DNA of 64,000 nt from Mucilaginibacter sp. SMC90 (GTDB taxonomy: Bacteria; Bacteroidota; Bacteroidia; Sphingobacteriales; Sphingobacteriaceae). The DNA lies in assembly GCF_022811725.1 (NCBI RefSeq), contig NZ_CP094527.1:7440001-7504000 (forward strand), given 5' to 3'. The notes beneath the pieces are model-generated. The model did no database searches. It had not been told where the DNA came from and saw nothing but the letters and a program-made list of their open reading frames with translations. This document shows, piece after piece, positions 7,281 through 17,041 of the stretch; position 1 is the stretch's first letter, and each line of letters begins with the position of its first letter. Both the position numbers and the translations under genes were made by a program.

Positions 7281-8909
7281 TCATTTATAATTATAAAGCT
7301 TGATCCGCTGTATCCCATATTCGCCCGCAGGGATCCGCAAATGTCTTCCCTGGTGATCTTCATCGCCATTTAAACGGCGTCCGGGCTGCCATTTTCCGTC
7401 AACAAATACACCTTCGTCTACCTGTAAGATACCTGCACGCTCCCCATCTTTGATTGGTTTAAAGCTGATGACCAAACCTGTTCCGCCTACATAAAACTCA
7501 TTGTTAGTTAAAGCGATGATAATACCACCTGTTAACGGCCAGTTTGCGTCCTTAGCTTTTGGCGACCAGCCCAAGGTTAAATCGTGCGCAACCGTCAGGA
7601 CATAATCACCCAGTTGCAGGCGTACCGTATCCGCATCCTTACTTAACAACACGCCCTCCATAGTTCCCTTGCGTTTTGCCTTGCTGATCTCTCCCGATAA
7701 CTGCTGAATGATCTTGTATGATTGGCTAAGTGGTTCGCCTGCCGTTTTATTATCTGTTTCGATAGAAAAAGGAGAAAAGCCGAGCGCCTTGTAATGGCCA
7801 ATGGCATAAAGAGCCTTAGCATCCACCCCATCCTCAAAACGATGCTCGGGGATAAACAATGCATTATCCGGCCGGGTATAGTGGTCATTCCAGTACTTAA
7901 AGTTAGGGTTATAAAAATCGGGAGATAGCAGGTCAAGATCCGGCGCTGCGGCTTTCCAGATATCAATTAAATGCGGCAGCGGGCCCGCAGAAGGATATTG
8001 CCCGGGCTTTTTGCCCGGGGCATTAAGGGCAGCGTTCACATACATTGGGAGCGGGTAAATGGCCTTGCCTGCTTTAGCCACAGCGTTGGCATATTCGGCA
8101 AAATACCAGGCCATAAACAGTTCGTCGGTAGCCAGGCTTTTACCAAAAACTGCTTCCCAGTTGCCTGAAGTTTTATTTCCACCCTCCTGCCATATTTTTT
8201 GCATCTCGGGCACAAGCCCGGCTTTGTGTGAACTTAAATAAGAAATAAGCTTTGCAGGAACCGGCTGATTGAAAGCTTCGCCCGCCAGCGTTGAATGATC
8301 ACGGGCATCGGGCAACATCCCTATTTCGTTTTCAACCTGTACCATTATCACGGTGTGAAACTTGCTATCAGTTTCTTTAACATGCCGCATTAACGAACTA
8401 AATGCTTTGATATCGGCCAACGAAGCATCTTTGGAGAACGGTGTAATGATCTCTTCAGGCCCACCCGTACTGTTTGCCACACGCGGAAAACGCTTTTGAT
8501 CAGTTTTAACCCAACCCGGAGCATAACAGCTCATGCTATTTTTCCAGGTGCCAAACCAAAGCAGCACCAGTTTCATGTGATACTGCCGGGCACTTTTTAC
8601 CAGGTCATCAATTAGTGTAAAATTAAACCTGCCCTCCTGCGGTTCCAGTAACTCCCAATAAACCGGCGCTATCACCGTATTCAGGTGCATTTTTTGCAGC
8701 TTGGGCCAAATCGGGTTCATGTATGCCATGCTTGAGGCACTTGAGTTTCCGAGTTCGCCGCCTGTTATTAAATACGGAGCCCCATCCACCAACAGCTCGG
8801 CATTACTGCCGTAATATTGGATATGAGGTATTGCTTGTACTGTAGTTTGTGCCTTAAGTTTAAAGGTGATCAAACAGCACAAAACAAATATTAATAGGCG
8901 TGGCTTCAT
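7281..8909 (-). CDS. GH35-type beta-galactosidase-like glycosidase
   Basis: The 542-residue protein has a signal peptide (about 1-20) and a GH35 TIM barrel starting at FPRV-type and YWELLEPQEGRFNF motifs. Likely acid/base is E195 in QVENEIG and likely nucleophile E355 in FIPEH. The C-terminal 120 residues form a beta domain of the type found with bacterial GH35 enzymes annotated DUF5597. It should hydrolyse terminal beta-galactosides or related sugars in the periplasm. It is the last gene of the operon GH67-GH43-esterase-GH35 (gap to the esterase 39 bases). Galactose caps occur on some xylan side chains, which could explain its place here (inference). Confidence 0.88.
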   Translation of the reverse strand: MKPRLLIFVLCCLITFKLKAQTTVQAIPHIQYYGSNAELLVDGAPYLITGGELGNSSASSMAYMNPIWPKLQKMHLNTVIAPVYWELLEPQEGRFNFTLIDDLVKSARQYHMKLVLLWFGTWKNSMSCYAPGWVKTDQKRFPRVANSTGGPEEIITPFSKDASLADIKAFSSLMRHVKETDSKFHTVIMVQVENEIGMLPDARDHSTLAGEAFNQPVPAKLISYLSSHKAGLVPEMQKIWQEGGNKTSGNWEAVFGKSLATDELFMAWYFAEYANAVAKAGKAIYPLPMYVNAALNAPGKKPGQYPSAGPLPHLIDIWKAAAPDLDLLSPDFYNPNFKYWNDHYTRPDNALFIPEHRFEDGVDAKALYAIGHYKALGFSPFSIETDNKTAGEPLSQSYKIIQQLSGEISKAKRKGTMEGVLLSKDADTVRLQLGDYVLTVAHDLTLGWSPKAKDANWPLTGGIIIALTNNEFYVGGTGLVISFKPIKDGERAGILQVDEGVFVDGKWQPGRRLNGDEDHQGRHLRIPAGEYGIQRIKLYNYK

Positions 8910-8948
8910 TTTATTTTGATTACGCTGATATAAGAAGAAACCTTACTG

Positions 8949-9785
8949 TTACTTATGCGCATATGCCCACGCCAAAGCTTTCAGCATGGTAACAGGCTTG
9001 CCCGATAAATGGGTAACATCGTCAATAATGATATGCTTAAAAACAAGGTTTTCATAATGCCGGCTATCCAATAACGCCGTCAGTTGTTTGTTAGGTTCAA
9101 CCTGGCCTGGTGTTTCCAACGCGCCTACTTCCATAAAAACATTTACGGGCAGGTTTTTATGTTTGGCAGCGTATTGCTTTTCAGTTGCAAATACCGCTCC
9201 GTTAGCATAACCCAATGCCGGGCTGCCTATCAGGATATTTTTAAATAGTGTTGGCTTTGTAAACAAGGTATAAGTTGCAAACAAGCCCCCCATCGAATAT
9301 CCATACAGCGTACGGTTTGTGGGATCGGATTTTAAGCTTGCATCTACCGATGGGATCAATTCCTTTTCAATAAAATCAAGGAATACCGGTGCTCCGCCGC
9401 TTTCGGCCGCATTTGGGTTTACAACTGGTGTAAAATCCCGGTTGCGTTTGTTACCGGGGGTACCAATCAGGCCACCATCGCCAATAGCTACCAATATGGG
9501 TTCGGGGATATGATATTCGGCCATTAATAGTCCTAAATACTCAAGCGATGGTGAAAAGTCATTATCACCATCAACCACGTACAATACCGGAAATTTCCGT
9601 TTGGCGGTATCATACCCCGCCGGGTAATGAATATAAATATCATAGTCATTCCCCGCCAGCTTAGAGTGCATTTGCCGGTGCTCGGAGTGGGGGATAGTCA
9701 CTAACTTGGCCTGCTGGGCGAAACCAGGCATACCCGGCAAGTTAAAGCACAGCAGTACCAGGGTTAAAATTTTAAGGATTTTCAT
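8949..9785 (-). CDS. Secreted alpha/beta-hydrolase esterase (CE1/IroE-like)
   Basis: The 278-residue protein has a signal peptide ending near AFAQ-type residues (FAQQ, 22-25) and an esterase-D/CE1-like alpha/beta hydrolase fold. The nucleophile elbow is GYSMGG with S164; D-rich segment VVDGDND (71-77) and H257 in DDVTHLSG complete the expected features. Relatives are acetyl-xylan, feruloyl or siderophore esterases. Within an operon of GH67, GH43 and GH35 enzymes, removal of acetyl or feruloyl groups from xylan side chains is the best guess. It is 11 bases downstream of GH43. Confidence 0.8.
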   Translation of the reverse strand: MKILKILTLVLLCFNLPGMPGFAQQAKLVTIPHSEHRQMHSKLAGNDYDIYIHYPAGYDTAKRKFPVLYVVDGDNDFSPSLEYLGLLMAEYHIPEPILVAIGDGGLIGTPGNKRNRDFTPVVNPNAAESGGAPVFLDFIEKELIPSVDASLKSDPTNRTLYGYSMGGLFATYTLFTKPTLFKNILIGSPALGYANGAVFATEKQYAAKHKNLPVNVFMEVGALETPGQVEPNKQLTALLDSRHYENLVFKHIIIDDVTHLSGKPVTMLKALAWAYAHK

Positions 9786-9796
9786 ATCGGTGAGGT

Positions 9797-10909
9797 TTAC
9801 AAAAACGGATCGATCAGCTTGATAGAACCATCGGCATTATGCTGTAGTTCGGTTACCTTCACGTTGCGCAGGTGTGTTTTGCCCGATAATTGGGTGTCAT
9901 GATAAAATATGTACCATTTGCCTTTTATCTCAATGATGGAATGGTGGGTTGTCCAACCCTGTACCGGTTTCATAAACACGCCTTTATAAGTGAATGGCCC
10001 CAGCGGGCTGCTGCCTATCGCATAGCAAAGCAAATGGGTATCGCCGGTTGAATAGGTGAAGTAATATTTACCGTTGTATTTATGCATCCATGAGCCCTCA
10101 AAAAAGCGGCGGTCATGATCTTTGGTCAATAACGGTTTGCCCAGGCTATCTACAATAACGGCGTCTTTTACTGCACCATCAAAAGTTTTCATATTCGGTT
10201 TAAGCAGGGCTACCTTACAGCTTATGGCCGGGGCATCTTCCTGTTTCGAGTCGGTTTTTGAACCATCGGCTTCATATTTCCCGGTCATCCAGCGCTGAAG
10301 CTGACCACCCCAGATCCCGCCGAAATACATATAGGTTTTACCATCGCTATCAGTAAATACAGCAGGGTCGATACTGTAACTGCCTGCTATTGGCTCAGGT
10401 TCGGCCTTGAATGGGCCAACCGGACTGGCAGAAGTTGCTACGCCGATATGGAACACATCTTTCTTGTCTTTCACCGGGAAATACAGGTAATAAGTACCGT
10501 CTTTAAACGCTGCATCCGGAGCCCAAAGCTGCCGGCCCGCCCATGGGATATCCTTAATATTAAGTGCCACACCATTATCCGTAACCTTACCGCCAATGCT
10601 ATCCATCGACAGGATGTGATAATCCTTCATGGCAAAATGGTCGCCGTTGTCATTTTCGGGGATCCCGGCGTTGATATCATGCGAGGGATAGATATAAATT
10701 TTACCGTTGAATACATGGGCTGAAGGATCGGCCGTATAAATAGAACTAATCAACGGCTCAGAAAGGTATTTTACTTTCTTCCCGGTATCTGCTTTTGTGC
10801 TGTCGGCAGCATCGGCTGTTTTCTTAGCTGACGAATTACATGCACTCAAAATGCACAAGGGTGCAAAAAGCGTGAGGACTAATTTTGCTGTGGTAAACTG
10901 CTTGGTCAT
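9797..10909 (-). CDS. GH43 family glycosidase lipoprotein (xylosidase/arabinofuranosidase type)
   Basis: The 370-residue protein has a lipoprotein signal with lipobox LSAC (C24). It is a five-bladed GH43 propeller with the expected acidic triad: base D61 in YTADPSAH, pKa-modulating D181 in SIDPAVF and acid E271 in FFEGSW. GH43 enzymes act as beta-xylosidases, alpha-L-arabinofuranosidases or arabinanases; context favours xylan oligosaccharides. It lies 23 bases after the GH67 gene in the same operon, so both proteins would work on the same oligomers in the periplasm or at the surface. Confidence 0.9.
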   Translation of the reverse strand: MTKQFTTAKLVLTLFAPLCILSACNSSAKKTADAADSTKADTGKKVKYLSEPLISSIYTADPSAHVFNGKIYIYPSHDINAGIPENDNGDHFAMKDYHILSMDSIGGKVTDNGVALNIKDIPWAGRQLWAPDAAFKDGTYYLYFPVKDKKDVFHIGVATSASPVGPFKAEPEPIAGSYSIDPAVFTDSDGKTYMYFGGIWGGQLQRWMTGKYEADGSKTDSKQEDAPAISCKVALLKPNMKTFDGAVKDAVIVDSLGKPLLTKDHDRRFFEGSWMHKYNGKYYFTYSTGDTHLLCYAIGSSPLGPFTYKGVFMKPVQGWTTHHSIIEIKGKWYIFYHDTQLSGKTHLRNVKVTELQHNADGSIKLIDPFL

Positions 10910-10932
10910 TAGCGTTTGGTTTATGGTGATGA

Positions 10933-13113
10933 TTAATTGGTCATGTAATTATTGCCCCCGATACCCGGCACATAATAAAATTTCATGCTTTTATAGTAGT
11001 TAAGCGGATACTGCGGTTTTGGATAGGCAGCTCCTATGGGCATTTTTGAAAACGTTTGGAAATATAAAACACAGGCATCCCGCCAGGTTGTAGCCTCATT
11101 GAGCTGAACCTGCATCAGTTGCTTTACTTCGGTGAAACGCTCCGCGTCAATCTTGCCCTGCATTTTACCCCAGGTTAAGCTCATTTGTTTAACAGAATCG
11201 GCCCCCATGTAATAATGATGAACCAGTTCATCCCACAATGATCTGCCTGATCGCATTTTGTAGGTCCAGCTTAAATGATGGAACCACAGCAGGTATTCAT
11301 CGGGGCAGGTTTGCAGGTTTCCCCAATAGGCTTTAACCTCGGGTGCATATTGTGACAATGCGTTACTGCCCGTACCTGTACGGTCAAAGCCTATCCCCGC
11401 CGAATCTGCCCTATGATAATAAGTAGCATTCCAATCCGGGCGACCGGCATTATCAGTCCACGGGCCGGGGCCATAATGGGTTGATACGCCCATAATATGG
11501 TGCAGCCCGAGCGGGGTCATATAATCAACCGTATTTTCTCTTGATTGCAGCATAAACTTTTTTACTGGCGACACAAACCCTGCATCATTGGTAAAGGTCA
11601 TTTTGAGCCAGTCGGCGGCAATTACTGCCGGGGATTGATCCGGGTTCCAGGCCATACGGCCGAAGGCATACCAGTTGGCCTGCGCAAAAGGGTGCCCGCA
11701 CCAGTTTAAATCAGTACCGATATTAGCTACACCCGCCATGCCGGTTATTAGTTTTTTGTTAAAATCACCTTTGATTACCCGTGCAACTGCTGAGCCTTTC
11801 CCCTGTGTATAGGTATCCGATTGCAGGCATTCGGCAAACAATGGCGCTTCATAAACTAAATGTGTTGAAAAACCAAGGTATTCCTGTGTCAGTTGAAATT
11901 CCATCATCAGCGGGGTATTGGGCATAGCTCCAAACAATGGGTGAAATGGTTCCCTCGGCTGAAAATCAATCGGGCCGTTTTTAACCTGGATGATCACATT
12001 ATCCTTAAACTTTCCGTCAAAAGGTTTAAACTCGTTATAGGCTTGCTTAAAGCGGTCGTCGGGTACTTTATTATCATAAACAAAGGCCCGCCACATCACT
12101 ATGCCATGATGCGGGGCTAAAGCATCGGCCAGCATATTGGCACCATCGGCGTGGGTACGGCCATAACTTTGCGGACCAGGCTGCCCTTCTGAATTAGCCT
12201 TCACCAAAAATCCCCCGAAATCAGGGATGTAGCGGTAAATTTCATCGGCTTTATCGGCCCACCATTTTTTCACAGCAGGATCGAGCGGATCGGCAGTTTT
12301 TAAGCCGCCCAGCTCAACCGGGCTGCTGAATTTTACCGACAGGTAGATCCTGATGCCATACCTTCTGAAAACATTGGCCAAAGCCTGCACTTTTAATAAA
12401 TATGAAGGCGAAAGGATCAGCGCGTCGGCATTTACATTATTGACAACCGAACCATTGATACCTATCGAAGCATTGGCCCGGGCATAGTCAATATAGCGCT
12501 GATCAACAATACCAGGGAGCTTGTGCCAGTTCCAGATAGATGAGCCCGCATACCCCCGCTCAATTGTGCGGTTCAGGTTATCCCAATGATCCAATACCCT
12601 GTACATGATACGTGGATGATCGGCAAGATCCAGTTTATTAATAGGTTGGTTAGTTTGTATGAGCTTTAAAAAATTAAAAACGCCATACATCACCCCTGCA
12701 TCGGTGTTAGCGGCAATGACAATGCATTTTTTTTGATTGATCAGAGCAGTTTTGATAAGATACCCTTCACTCCCTAAACTATCAGGAACAATTGTCGAAA
12801 ACGCATTTAATGTTCGCGGCGTGCCGATTATAATGGTTTGCCCGCCCGTTATGTTTTTAGTATCGGTTGGTTTTAATGCCAGCATGCCATCCAGTCCGGT
12901 TAAAAGCTCGGCCTTTGCCGCTTTAAGCTGGTCTGATTGTGCCGGAAAGATCATGTACTGCAACTGTTGCCTGTAAGCCGCTGCCAATGGACTATTGGTT
13001 ATCTTATTATATTCAAGCCATAACTTATAGCCATTATCCGCATAAACGTTGTTTATCGCCGCAAAGAAAAGCAGCGCCGGCAAACACATGTTCTTTATTG
13101 AATATTTAGCCAT
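10933..13113 (-). CDS. aguA: GH67 alpha-glucuronidase
   Basis: The 726-residue length and domain order match GH67: signal peptide (1-25), N-terminal beta domain (about 26-160), TIM barrel (about 165-490) and all-alpha C-terminal domain. The acid E309 lies in KANSEGQPGP. D383 (PIDFQPREPF) and E411 (QLTQEYLG) keep the spacing of the paired catalytic carboxylates in characterised GH67 enzymes. The enzyme removes (4-O-methyl-)D-glucuronic acid from the non-reducing end of aldouronic acids released from glucuronoxylan. First gene of a four-gene operon, preceded by a LacI-type operator palindrome at 13247 and a leader inverted repeat at 13131, so it is probably induced when the regulator releases. 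Confidence 0.95.
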   Translation of the reverse strand: MAKYSIKNMCLPALLFFAAINNVYADNGYKLWLEYNKITNSPLAAAYRQQLQYMIFPAQSDQLKAAKAELLTGLDGMLALKPTDTKNITGGQTIIIGTPRTLNAFSTIVPDSLGSEGYLIKTALINQKKCIVIAANTDAGVMYGVFNFLKLIQTNQPINKLDLADHPRIMYRVLDHWDNLNRTIERGYAGSSIWNWHKLPGIVDQRYIDYARANASIGINGSVVNNVNADALILSPSYLLKVQALANVFRRYGIRIYLSVKFSSPVELGGLKTADPLDPAVKKWWADKADEIYRYIPDFGGFLVKANSEGQPGPQSYGRTHADGANMLADALAPHHGIVMWRAFVYDNKVPDDRFKQAYNEFKPFDGKFKDNVIIQVKNGPIDFQPREPFHPLFGAMPNTPLMMEFQLTQEYLGFSTHLVYEAPLFAECLQSDTYTQGKGSAVARVIKGDFNKKLITGMAGVANIGTDLNWCGHPFAQANWYAFGRMAWNPDQSPAVIAADWLKMTFTNDAGFVSPVKKFMLQSRENTVDYMTPLGLHHIMGVSTHYGPGPWTDNAGRPDWNATYYHRADSAGIGFDRTGTGSNALSQYAPEVKAYWGNLQTCPDEYLLWFHHLSWTYKMRSGRSLWDELVHHYYMGADSVKQMSLTWGKMQGKIDAERFTEVKQLMQVQLNEATTWRDACVLYFQTFSKMPIGAAYPKPQYPLNYYKSMKFYYVPGIGGNNYMTN

Positions 13114-13130
13114 AGCGTTATTAGTTCAGC

Positions 13131-13158
13131 TTTATAAATCACTAAGGCGATTTATAAA
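13131..13158. promoter_or_regulatory. Inverted repeat in the GH67 operon leader
   Basis: Perfect 10-bp arms TTTATAAATC (13131-13140) and GATTTATAAA (13149-13158) separated by 8 bases, 18 bases before the GH67 start codon. It could be an mRNA leader hairpin or a second protein-binding site. Confidence 0.5.
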
Positions 13159-13246
13159 AAACACAATTGATCTGTTGAAAAGTTCATGAATGAAACAGGC
13201 TAAGATCCTGCCTCATTTAGTACGGTTTATAAAATCTTTAATCTTA

Positions 13247-13260
13247 TGCAATCGATTGCA
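13247..13260. promoter_or_regulatory. LacI-type operator upstream of the GH67 operon
   Basis: TGCAATCGATTGCA is a perfect 14-bp palindrome with the central CG typical of LacI-family operators. Near-identical copies stand upstream of uxuA/lacI and of the acetylesterase operon, and the LacI gene is in the same cluster. Confidence 0.82.
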
Positions 13261-13377
13261 AGATATAAACTTTCATGACATTTAGCAATAGGAATTTAAT
13301 TATTGACTCCTTATTTAAGCAACTATTTAGATTTGGAAAACCGCATTTAAAATCTCCCCATTTTATTATAGCTATTA

Positions 13378-14571
13378 CTAATCGTACAGTGCCCGCTTAA
13401 TCCCCATCTCCAACCCACGTAACTCGGCCAGGCCTTTAAGCCTGCCGATCACGGAATAACCGGGATAGGTATTATAATTAAAATCATCAAGCAACTTATG
13501 CCCGTGGTCTGGTCGCATAGGGATAGCGATATCACTCCGACCTGCATTTTTGCGGGCTACCTGTTCGTTAATAATGGCCTTCATCACGGCATACATATCA
13601 ACACTTCCTGCTAAGTGATCGGCTTCATAAAAACTACCATCCTGCTGGCGGGCCACATTGCGCAGGTGCAGGAAATGGATCTTATTGCCTAATTGAGCTA
13701 TAATTTGAGAAATATCATTTTTCCCCGATGCCCCTAATGAGCCTGTACAAAGTGTTATACCGTTAGCAATTGAAGGATAGCTGTTTACGATATCAGTTAA
13801 ATCATCCAGGGATGAGGCTACACGGGGCAGCCCCAAAATAGGAAACGGCGGATCATCCGGATGGATACACATTTTAATACCCAGCTTTTCGGCATAGGGA
13901 ATGATCGCCCTTAAAAAGTAAAACAGGTTTTCTTTTAATGTATTAGCATCTACCTCACTGTATTTATGGAGATGTTCTTTGAATTGGGCAATGGTAAAAA
14001 CCTCATCTGTACCGGGTAAGCCGGCCAATATTGTATTGGTTAACAGTGTTCTATCATCATCGTTCAGCCCTTCGAGGTAAAGCTTTGCAGCAATTTGTTG
14101 GTCGGTACTAAATTCGTCAAAAGCGTTCTCCCGCTCTAAAATATATAGGTCGAAAGCAGCTAAAGCAGGGGCATTATAAAGCAACGCCGAAGCGCCGTTT
14201 GCTAAACGATGATCAAGATGCGTGCGGGTCCAGTCCAACACGGGCATAAAGTTATAACACACAGTAAAGATCCCTTCATGCGTTAAATTTTGCAGCGTTT
14301 GGATGTAGTTATCAATGTATTGGTCACGCCTTGCACTACCGGTTTTAATACTTTCATGAATATTCACGCTTTCCACAACAGCCCAGTTAAAACCTGCATT
14401 TTCAATCACGGCCTTCCGTTGCCTGATCTCTTCCCGGCTCCAAACATCACCGCAGGGGATCTGATGAAGTGCGGTAACTATCCCGCTTACCCCGGTTTGT
14501 TTTATTGCACTTAAAGTTACCGGGTCGCCGGGGCCAAACCACCTGAAGGTTTGTTCTAAATCTGGTACCAT
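13378..14571 (-). CDS. uxuA: D-mannonate dehydratase
   Basis: The 397-residue protein matches UxuA in length and motifs: N-terminal FRWFGPGDPVTL, GIVTALHQIPCGDVW (30-44), MCIHPDDPP in mid-protein and MRPDHGH near the C-terminus, which supply metal-binding His/Asp residues. It dehydrates D-mannonate to 2-keto-3-deoxy-D-gluconate in the cytosol. Transcribed on its own leftwards and divergently from the LacI regulator, with an operator at 14601-14628 between them. It takes the product of the SDR at 15775 in the glucuronate branch; the enzymes that come before (hexuronate isomerase) and after (KDG kinase and aldolase) are not in this window. Confidence 0.95.
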   Translation of the reverse strand: MVPDLEQTFRWFGPGDPVTLSAIKQTGVSGIVTALHQIPCGDVWSREEIRQRKAVIENAGFNWAVVESVNIHESIKTGSARRDQYIDNYIQTLQNLTHEGIFTVCYNFMPVLDWTRTHLDHRLANGASALLYNAPALAAFDLYILERENAFDEFSTDQQIAAKLYLEGLNDDDRTLLTNTILAGLPGTDEVFTIAQFKEHLHKYSEVDANTLKENLFYFLRAIIPYAEKLGIKMCIHPDDPPFPILGLPRVASSLDDLTDIVNSYPSIANGITLCTGSLGASGKNDISQIIAQLGNKIHFLHLRNVARQQDGSFYEADHLAGSVDMYAVMKAIINEQVARKNAGRSDIAIPMRPDHGHKLLDDFNYNTYPGYSVIGRLKGLAELRGLEMGIKRALYD

Positions 14572-14600
14572 ACTATTTAAACGGAATTTATCAACGCGAT

Positions 14601-14628
14601 AAATTTATGCAACCGATTGCATAAATTT
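14601..14628. promoter_or_regulatory. LacI-type operator between uxuA and the regulator gene
   Basis: Core TGCAACCGATTGCA at 14608-14621 lies in a 28-bp palindrome with only one mismatched base pair. It is 30 bases from the uxuA start and about 100 from the regulator start, so it can control both, giving autoregulation. Confidence 0.82.
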
Positions 14629-14727
14629 CAATAACTTGTTAATATTTTTATACTTTTATCCGTTAAACAATTTTGTAACTGCTATCATTAAGCCAGCAAC
14701 ATCGTTTAAGTACTTTAAAGCAATTAT

Positions 14728-15759
14728 ATGCCGGGCAGCGAAAAAGAGATAACTATATATGACATTGCCGAAAAACTACAGGTTTCGGCAGCTACGGTTA
14801 GCCGCGCGCTTAAAGATCATCCGAGGGTTAATAAAAACACCAAAAAGAAGATCGTTAAAGCCGCCGAAGAAATGGGTTATCGCTCCAATTCATTCGCCAG
14901 CAATTTACGCAGCAAAAACAGCAATATCATTGGCGTGATCGTTCCGCGGCTCAACAGCAGTTTCATGTCGGATGTTATTGCGGGCATCGAAAAAGTTGTG
15001 AACGATAATAATTATAACCTCATCATCAGCCAGTCGTTAGAGACAATGAAGAAGGAGATCAGCAATGCCAAAGCTATGCTGAATAACCGGGTTGACGGAC
15101 TGCTGGTTTCATTGGCTTATGACACCACCGACATCGAGCATTTTGAACCTTTTATAAAGCGCAATATCCCGGTGCTGTTCTTCGACAGGATCATTGAACA
15201 TGCGCATTACCCGCAGATCTATATCGATAATTTCAAGGCTGCCTACGAGGTAACCAACCACCTGCTTCAGCAAGGCTGCAAAAGGATAGTTCATATTAGC
15301 GGCAACCAATTACGCAATGTTTACGCGGAGCGCCTTCGCGGGTATAAGCAAGCGCTCGAAGCACATCATATTAAATTTGATGGGCAGCTGGTGATCATCA
15401 ATGATCTGAGTGCTAAGGAATCTGCCGCGGCGGCCGAAGCTATTTTAAAAATGGACCCGTTGCCCGACGGCATATTTACAGTTAACGATGTGAGTGCCGT
15501 AAGCTGCATCCAGGTGCTGAAAAAAGCAGGTATTAAAATCCCCGAACAAATAGCCATAGCCGGTTTTAACAATGACCCGGCAGCCTGCGTAATTGAGCCA
15601 AACCTCACTACCGTAAATTATAAAGGATATGAAATGGGCGAAGTTGCCGCAAACATGCTTATCAACCATTTAGCCAACCGGCAGGACCTGCAACAAACGC
15701 ATAGCCTTATCCTCAGATCGGAATTGATAGTACGCGAATCATCTTCCAGAAAAAAATAA
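14728..15759 (+). CDS. LacI-family transcriptional regulator of the uronate/xylan locus
   Basis: The 343-residue protein has a LacI helix-turn-helix at 8-27 (TIYDIAEKLQVSAATVSRAL) and hinge helix (SNFASNLRSK-type, near 50-60), followed by a periplasmic-binding-like sensor domain (about 62-335). It is a cytosolic DNA-binding dimer that should release its operator when bound to a sugar acid, perhaps fructuronate, mannonate or KDG. Three matching palindromes lie in the cluster, one just upstream of this gene. It is followed 15 bases later by the SDR gene, so both are one transcript. Confidence 0.93.
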   Translation: MPGSEKEITIYDIAEKLQVSAATVSRALKDHPRVNKNTKKKIVKAAEEMGYRSNSFASNLRSKNSNIIGVIVPRLNSSFMSDVIAGIEKVVNDNNYNLIISQSLETMKKEISNAKAMLNNRVDGLLVSLAYDTTDIEHFEPFIKRNIPVLFFDRIIEHAHYPQIYIDNFKAAYEVTNHLLQQGCKRIVHISGNQLRNVYAERLRGYKQALEAHHIKFDGQLVIINDLSAKESAAAAEAILKMDPLPDGIFTVNDVSAVSCIQVLKKAGIKIPEQIAIAGFNNDPAACVIEPNLTTVNYKGYEMGEVAANMLINHLANRQDLQQTHSLILRSELIVRESSSRKK

Positions 15760-15774
15760 CATTTTTTAAACTCC

Positions 15775-16521
15775 ATGAACTCAAAAACCAAACTTGCTAT
15801 TGTAACCGGGGGTGCCTCGGGCCTTGGACTTGCCACCACAAAAAAATTCACCGAACAAGGCATTAGAACCATCATCATTGGCCGGGACGAAGCAAAGCTG
15901 ATCGCGGCAGCACAGCAGTTTGGGGAGCTTTGCAGTTATAAACAATACGACCTGAGCGATACAACCGGTATCCCTCAATTGATAGCAGAGATTGAAGCCC
16001 AATTTGGCGTTCCTGATATTTTGGTTAATAATGCCGGTATCAACCACAAAAAAGCTTTTACCGATGTAACCGACGATGAGTTTTCAAGGGTGATCCAAAC
16101 CAACCTGACTTCGGTATTTGCCATAAGCCGCGAGATGGTAAAAAGCATGTTAAAAGCAGGCGGAGGTAATATTGTTAACATCAGTTCGATGGCGGCGCAA
16201 TACGGGATTCCTTACGTTATTGCTTACACCGCATCCAAAACTGCTATTGAGGGCATGACAAGGGCTATGGCTACCGAGCTTTCGCCGCAGGGTATCCGGG
16301 TTAACTGCGTTGCCCCTGGTTTTATAGCTACAGATATGTCGGCAAAGGCGCTGGATAACGATCCATCCCGCAAGCAAAAGGTAATGGGCCGCACCCCGAT
16401 GGGTAAATTAGGCGAGCCCGCCGATGTAGCCGAAGCCGTTTATTATTTAGCTACCGACAGCGCCAAATATGTAACCGGGGTTATTTTGCAGGTTGATGGG
16501 GGAAATTCGATAGGGTTTTAG
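15775..16521 (+). CDS. SDR oxidoreductase, probable D-fructuronate/mannonate oxidoreductase
   Basis: A classical 248-residue short-chain dehydrogenase: NAD(P)-binding TGGASGLG (11-18), NNAG (85-88), catalytic S138, Y151 and K155 (YTASK), and the C-terminal VDGG motif. By sequence alone it resembles gluconate 5-dehydrogenases and FabG. Because it shares a transcript with the LacI regulator and is divergent from mannonate dehydratase, the likely job is reduction of D-fructuronate to D-mannonate, replacing the unrelated long-chain UxuB of enterobacteria. The enzyme class is certain; the substrate is inferred from context. Confidence 0.88.
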   Translation: MNSKTKLAIVTGGASGLGLATTKKFTEQGIRTIIIGRDEAKLIAAAQQFGELCSYKQYDLSDTTGIPQLIAEIEAQFGVPDILVNNAGINHKKAFTDVTDDEFSRVIQTNLTSVFAISREMVKSMLKAGGGNIVNISSMAAQYGIPYVIAYTASKTAIEGMTRAMATELSPQGIRVNCVAPGFIATDMSAKALDNDPSRKQKVMGRTPMGKLGEPADVAEAVYYLATDSAKYVTGVILQVDGGNSIGF

Positions 16522-17041
16522 ATACGATAATTCAAACGTCATGTTGAATTTATTTCAACATCTCACTCGCTAAGCCATATGCTAAGTAAATCGCCTACCT
16601 TTCTTGTGGGGTACTGAAACAAGTTACCCATGACATAATAAATAAAGAATGTTCTTGTCAGCAGGTAAGCTTCGGGTGAAAGCGGGCAGAACAATGATGG
16701 CCTTGAGCGCAGGAAAGGGCATAGCAAGTTTTTGCAGAAGCATTGGAAGAGTGCGAGCGCAGCAGGGCAAAATAATTGCAGCCCGTGGTTCTGCCCGTTT
16801 TGCAGGGCAAAGGCCTTTGCGCAAAGAAGCCTATCTGCTGACTTGACTTTTTGGATACTTTTGTGTCAAGACAAAAGTATCTGGCCCCGCGCGGCCAAGA
16901 GCGCGACGATGTAAGTCAATAGAACAAAGATCGTTACCTCCCTGTCGGGGATTGCTTCGTGCCTCGCAATGACGTGGTGAAGATGTCATTTCACCTTCAG
17001 AATCCAACGGATTTATACACTCGGGATGACGCGCTGATAAA
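16522..17041. repeat. Intergenic stretch with fragments of dispersed repeats
   Basis: About 520 bases without a gene. Three repeat-like pieces are visible: a small hairpin ATGTTGAA/TTCAACAT (16541-16561), a hairpin GATACTTTTGT/ACAAAAGTATC (16854-16864 and 16871-16881), and CCTCGCAATGACG (16962-16974), which is identical to an arm of the palindrome at 55823-55858. GC content in the middle is higher than in other intergenic DNA. The reading frame on the minus strand at 16831-17064 consists of this repeat material and is not a gene. Confidence 0.65.
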
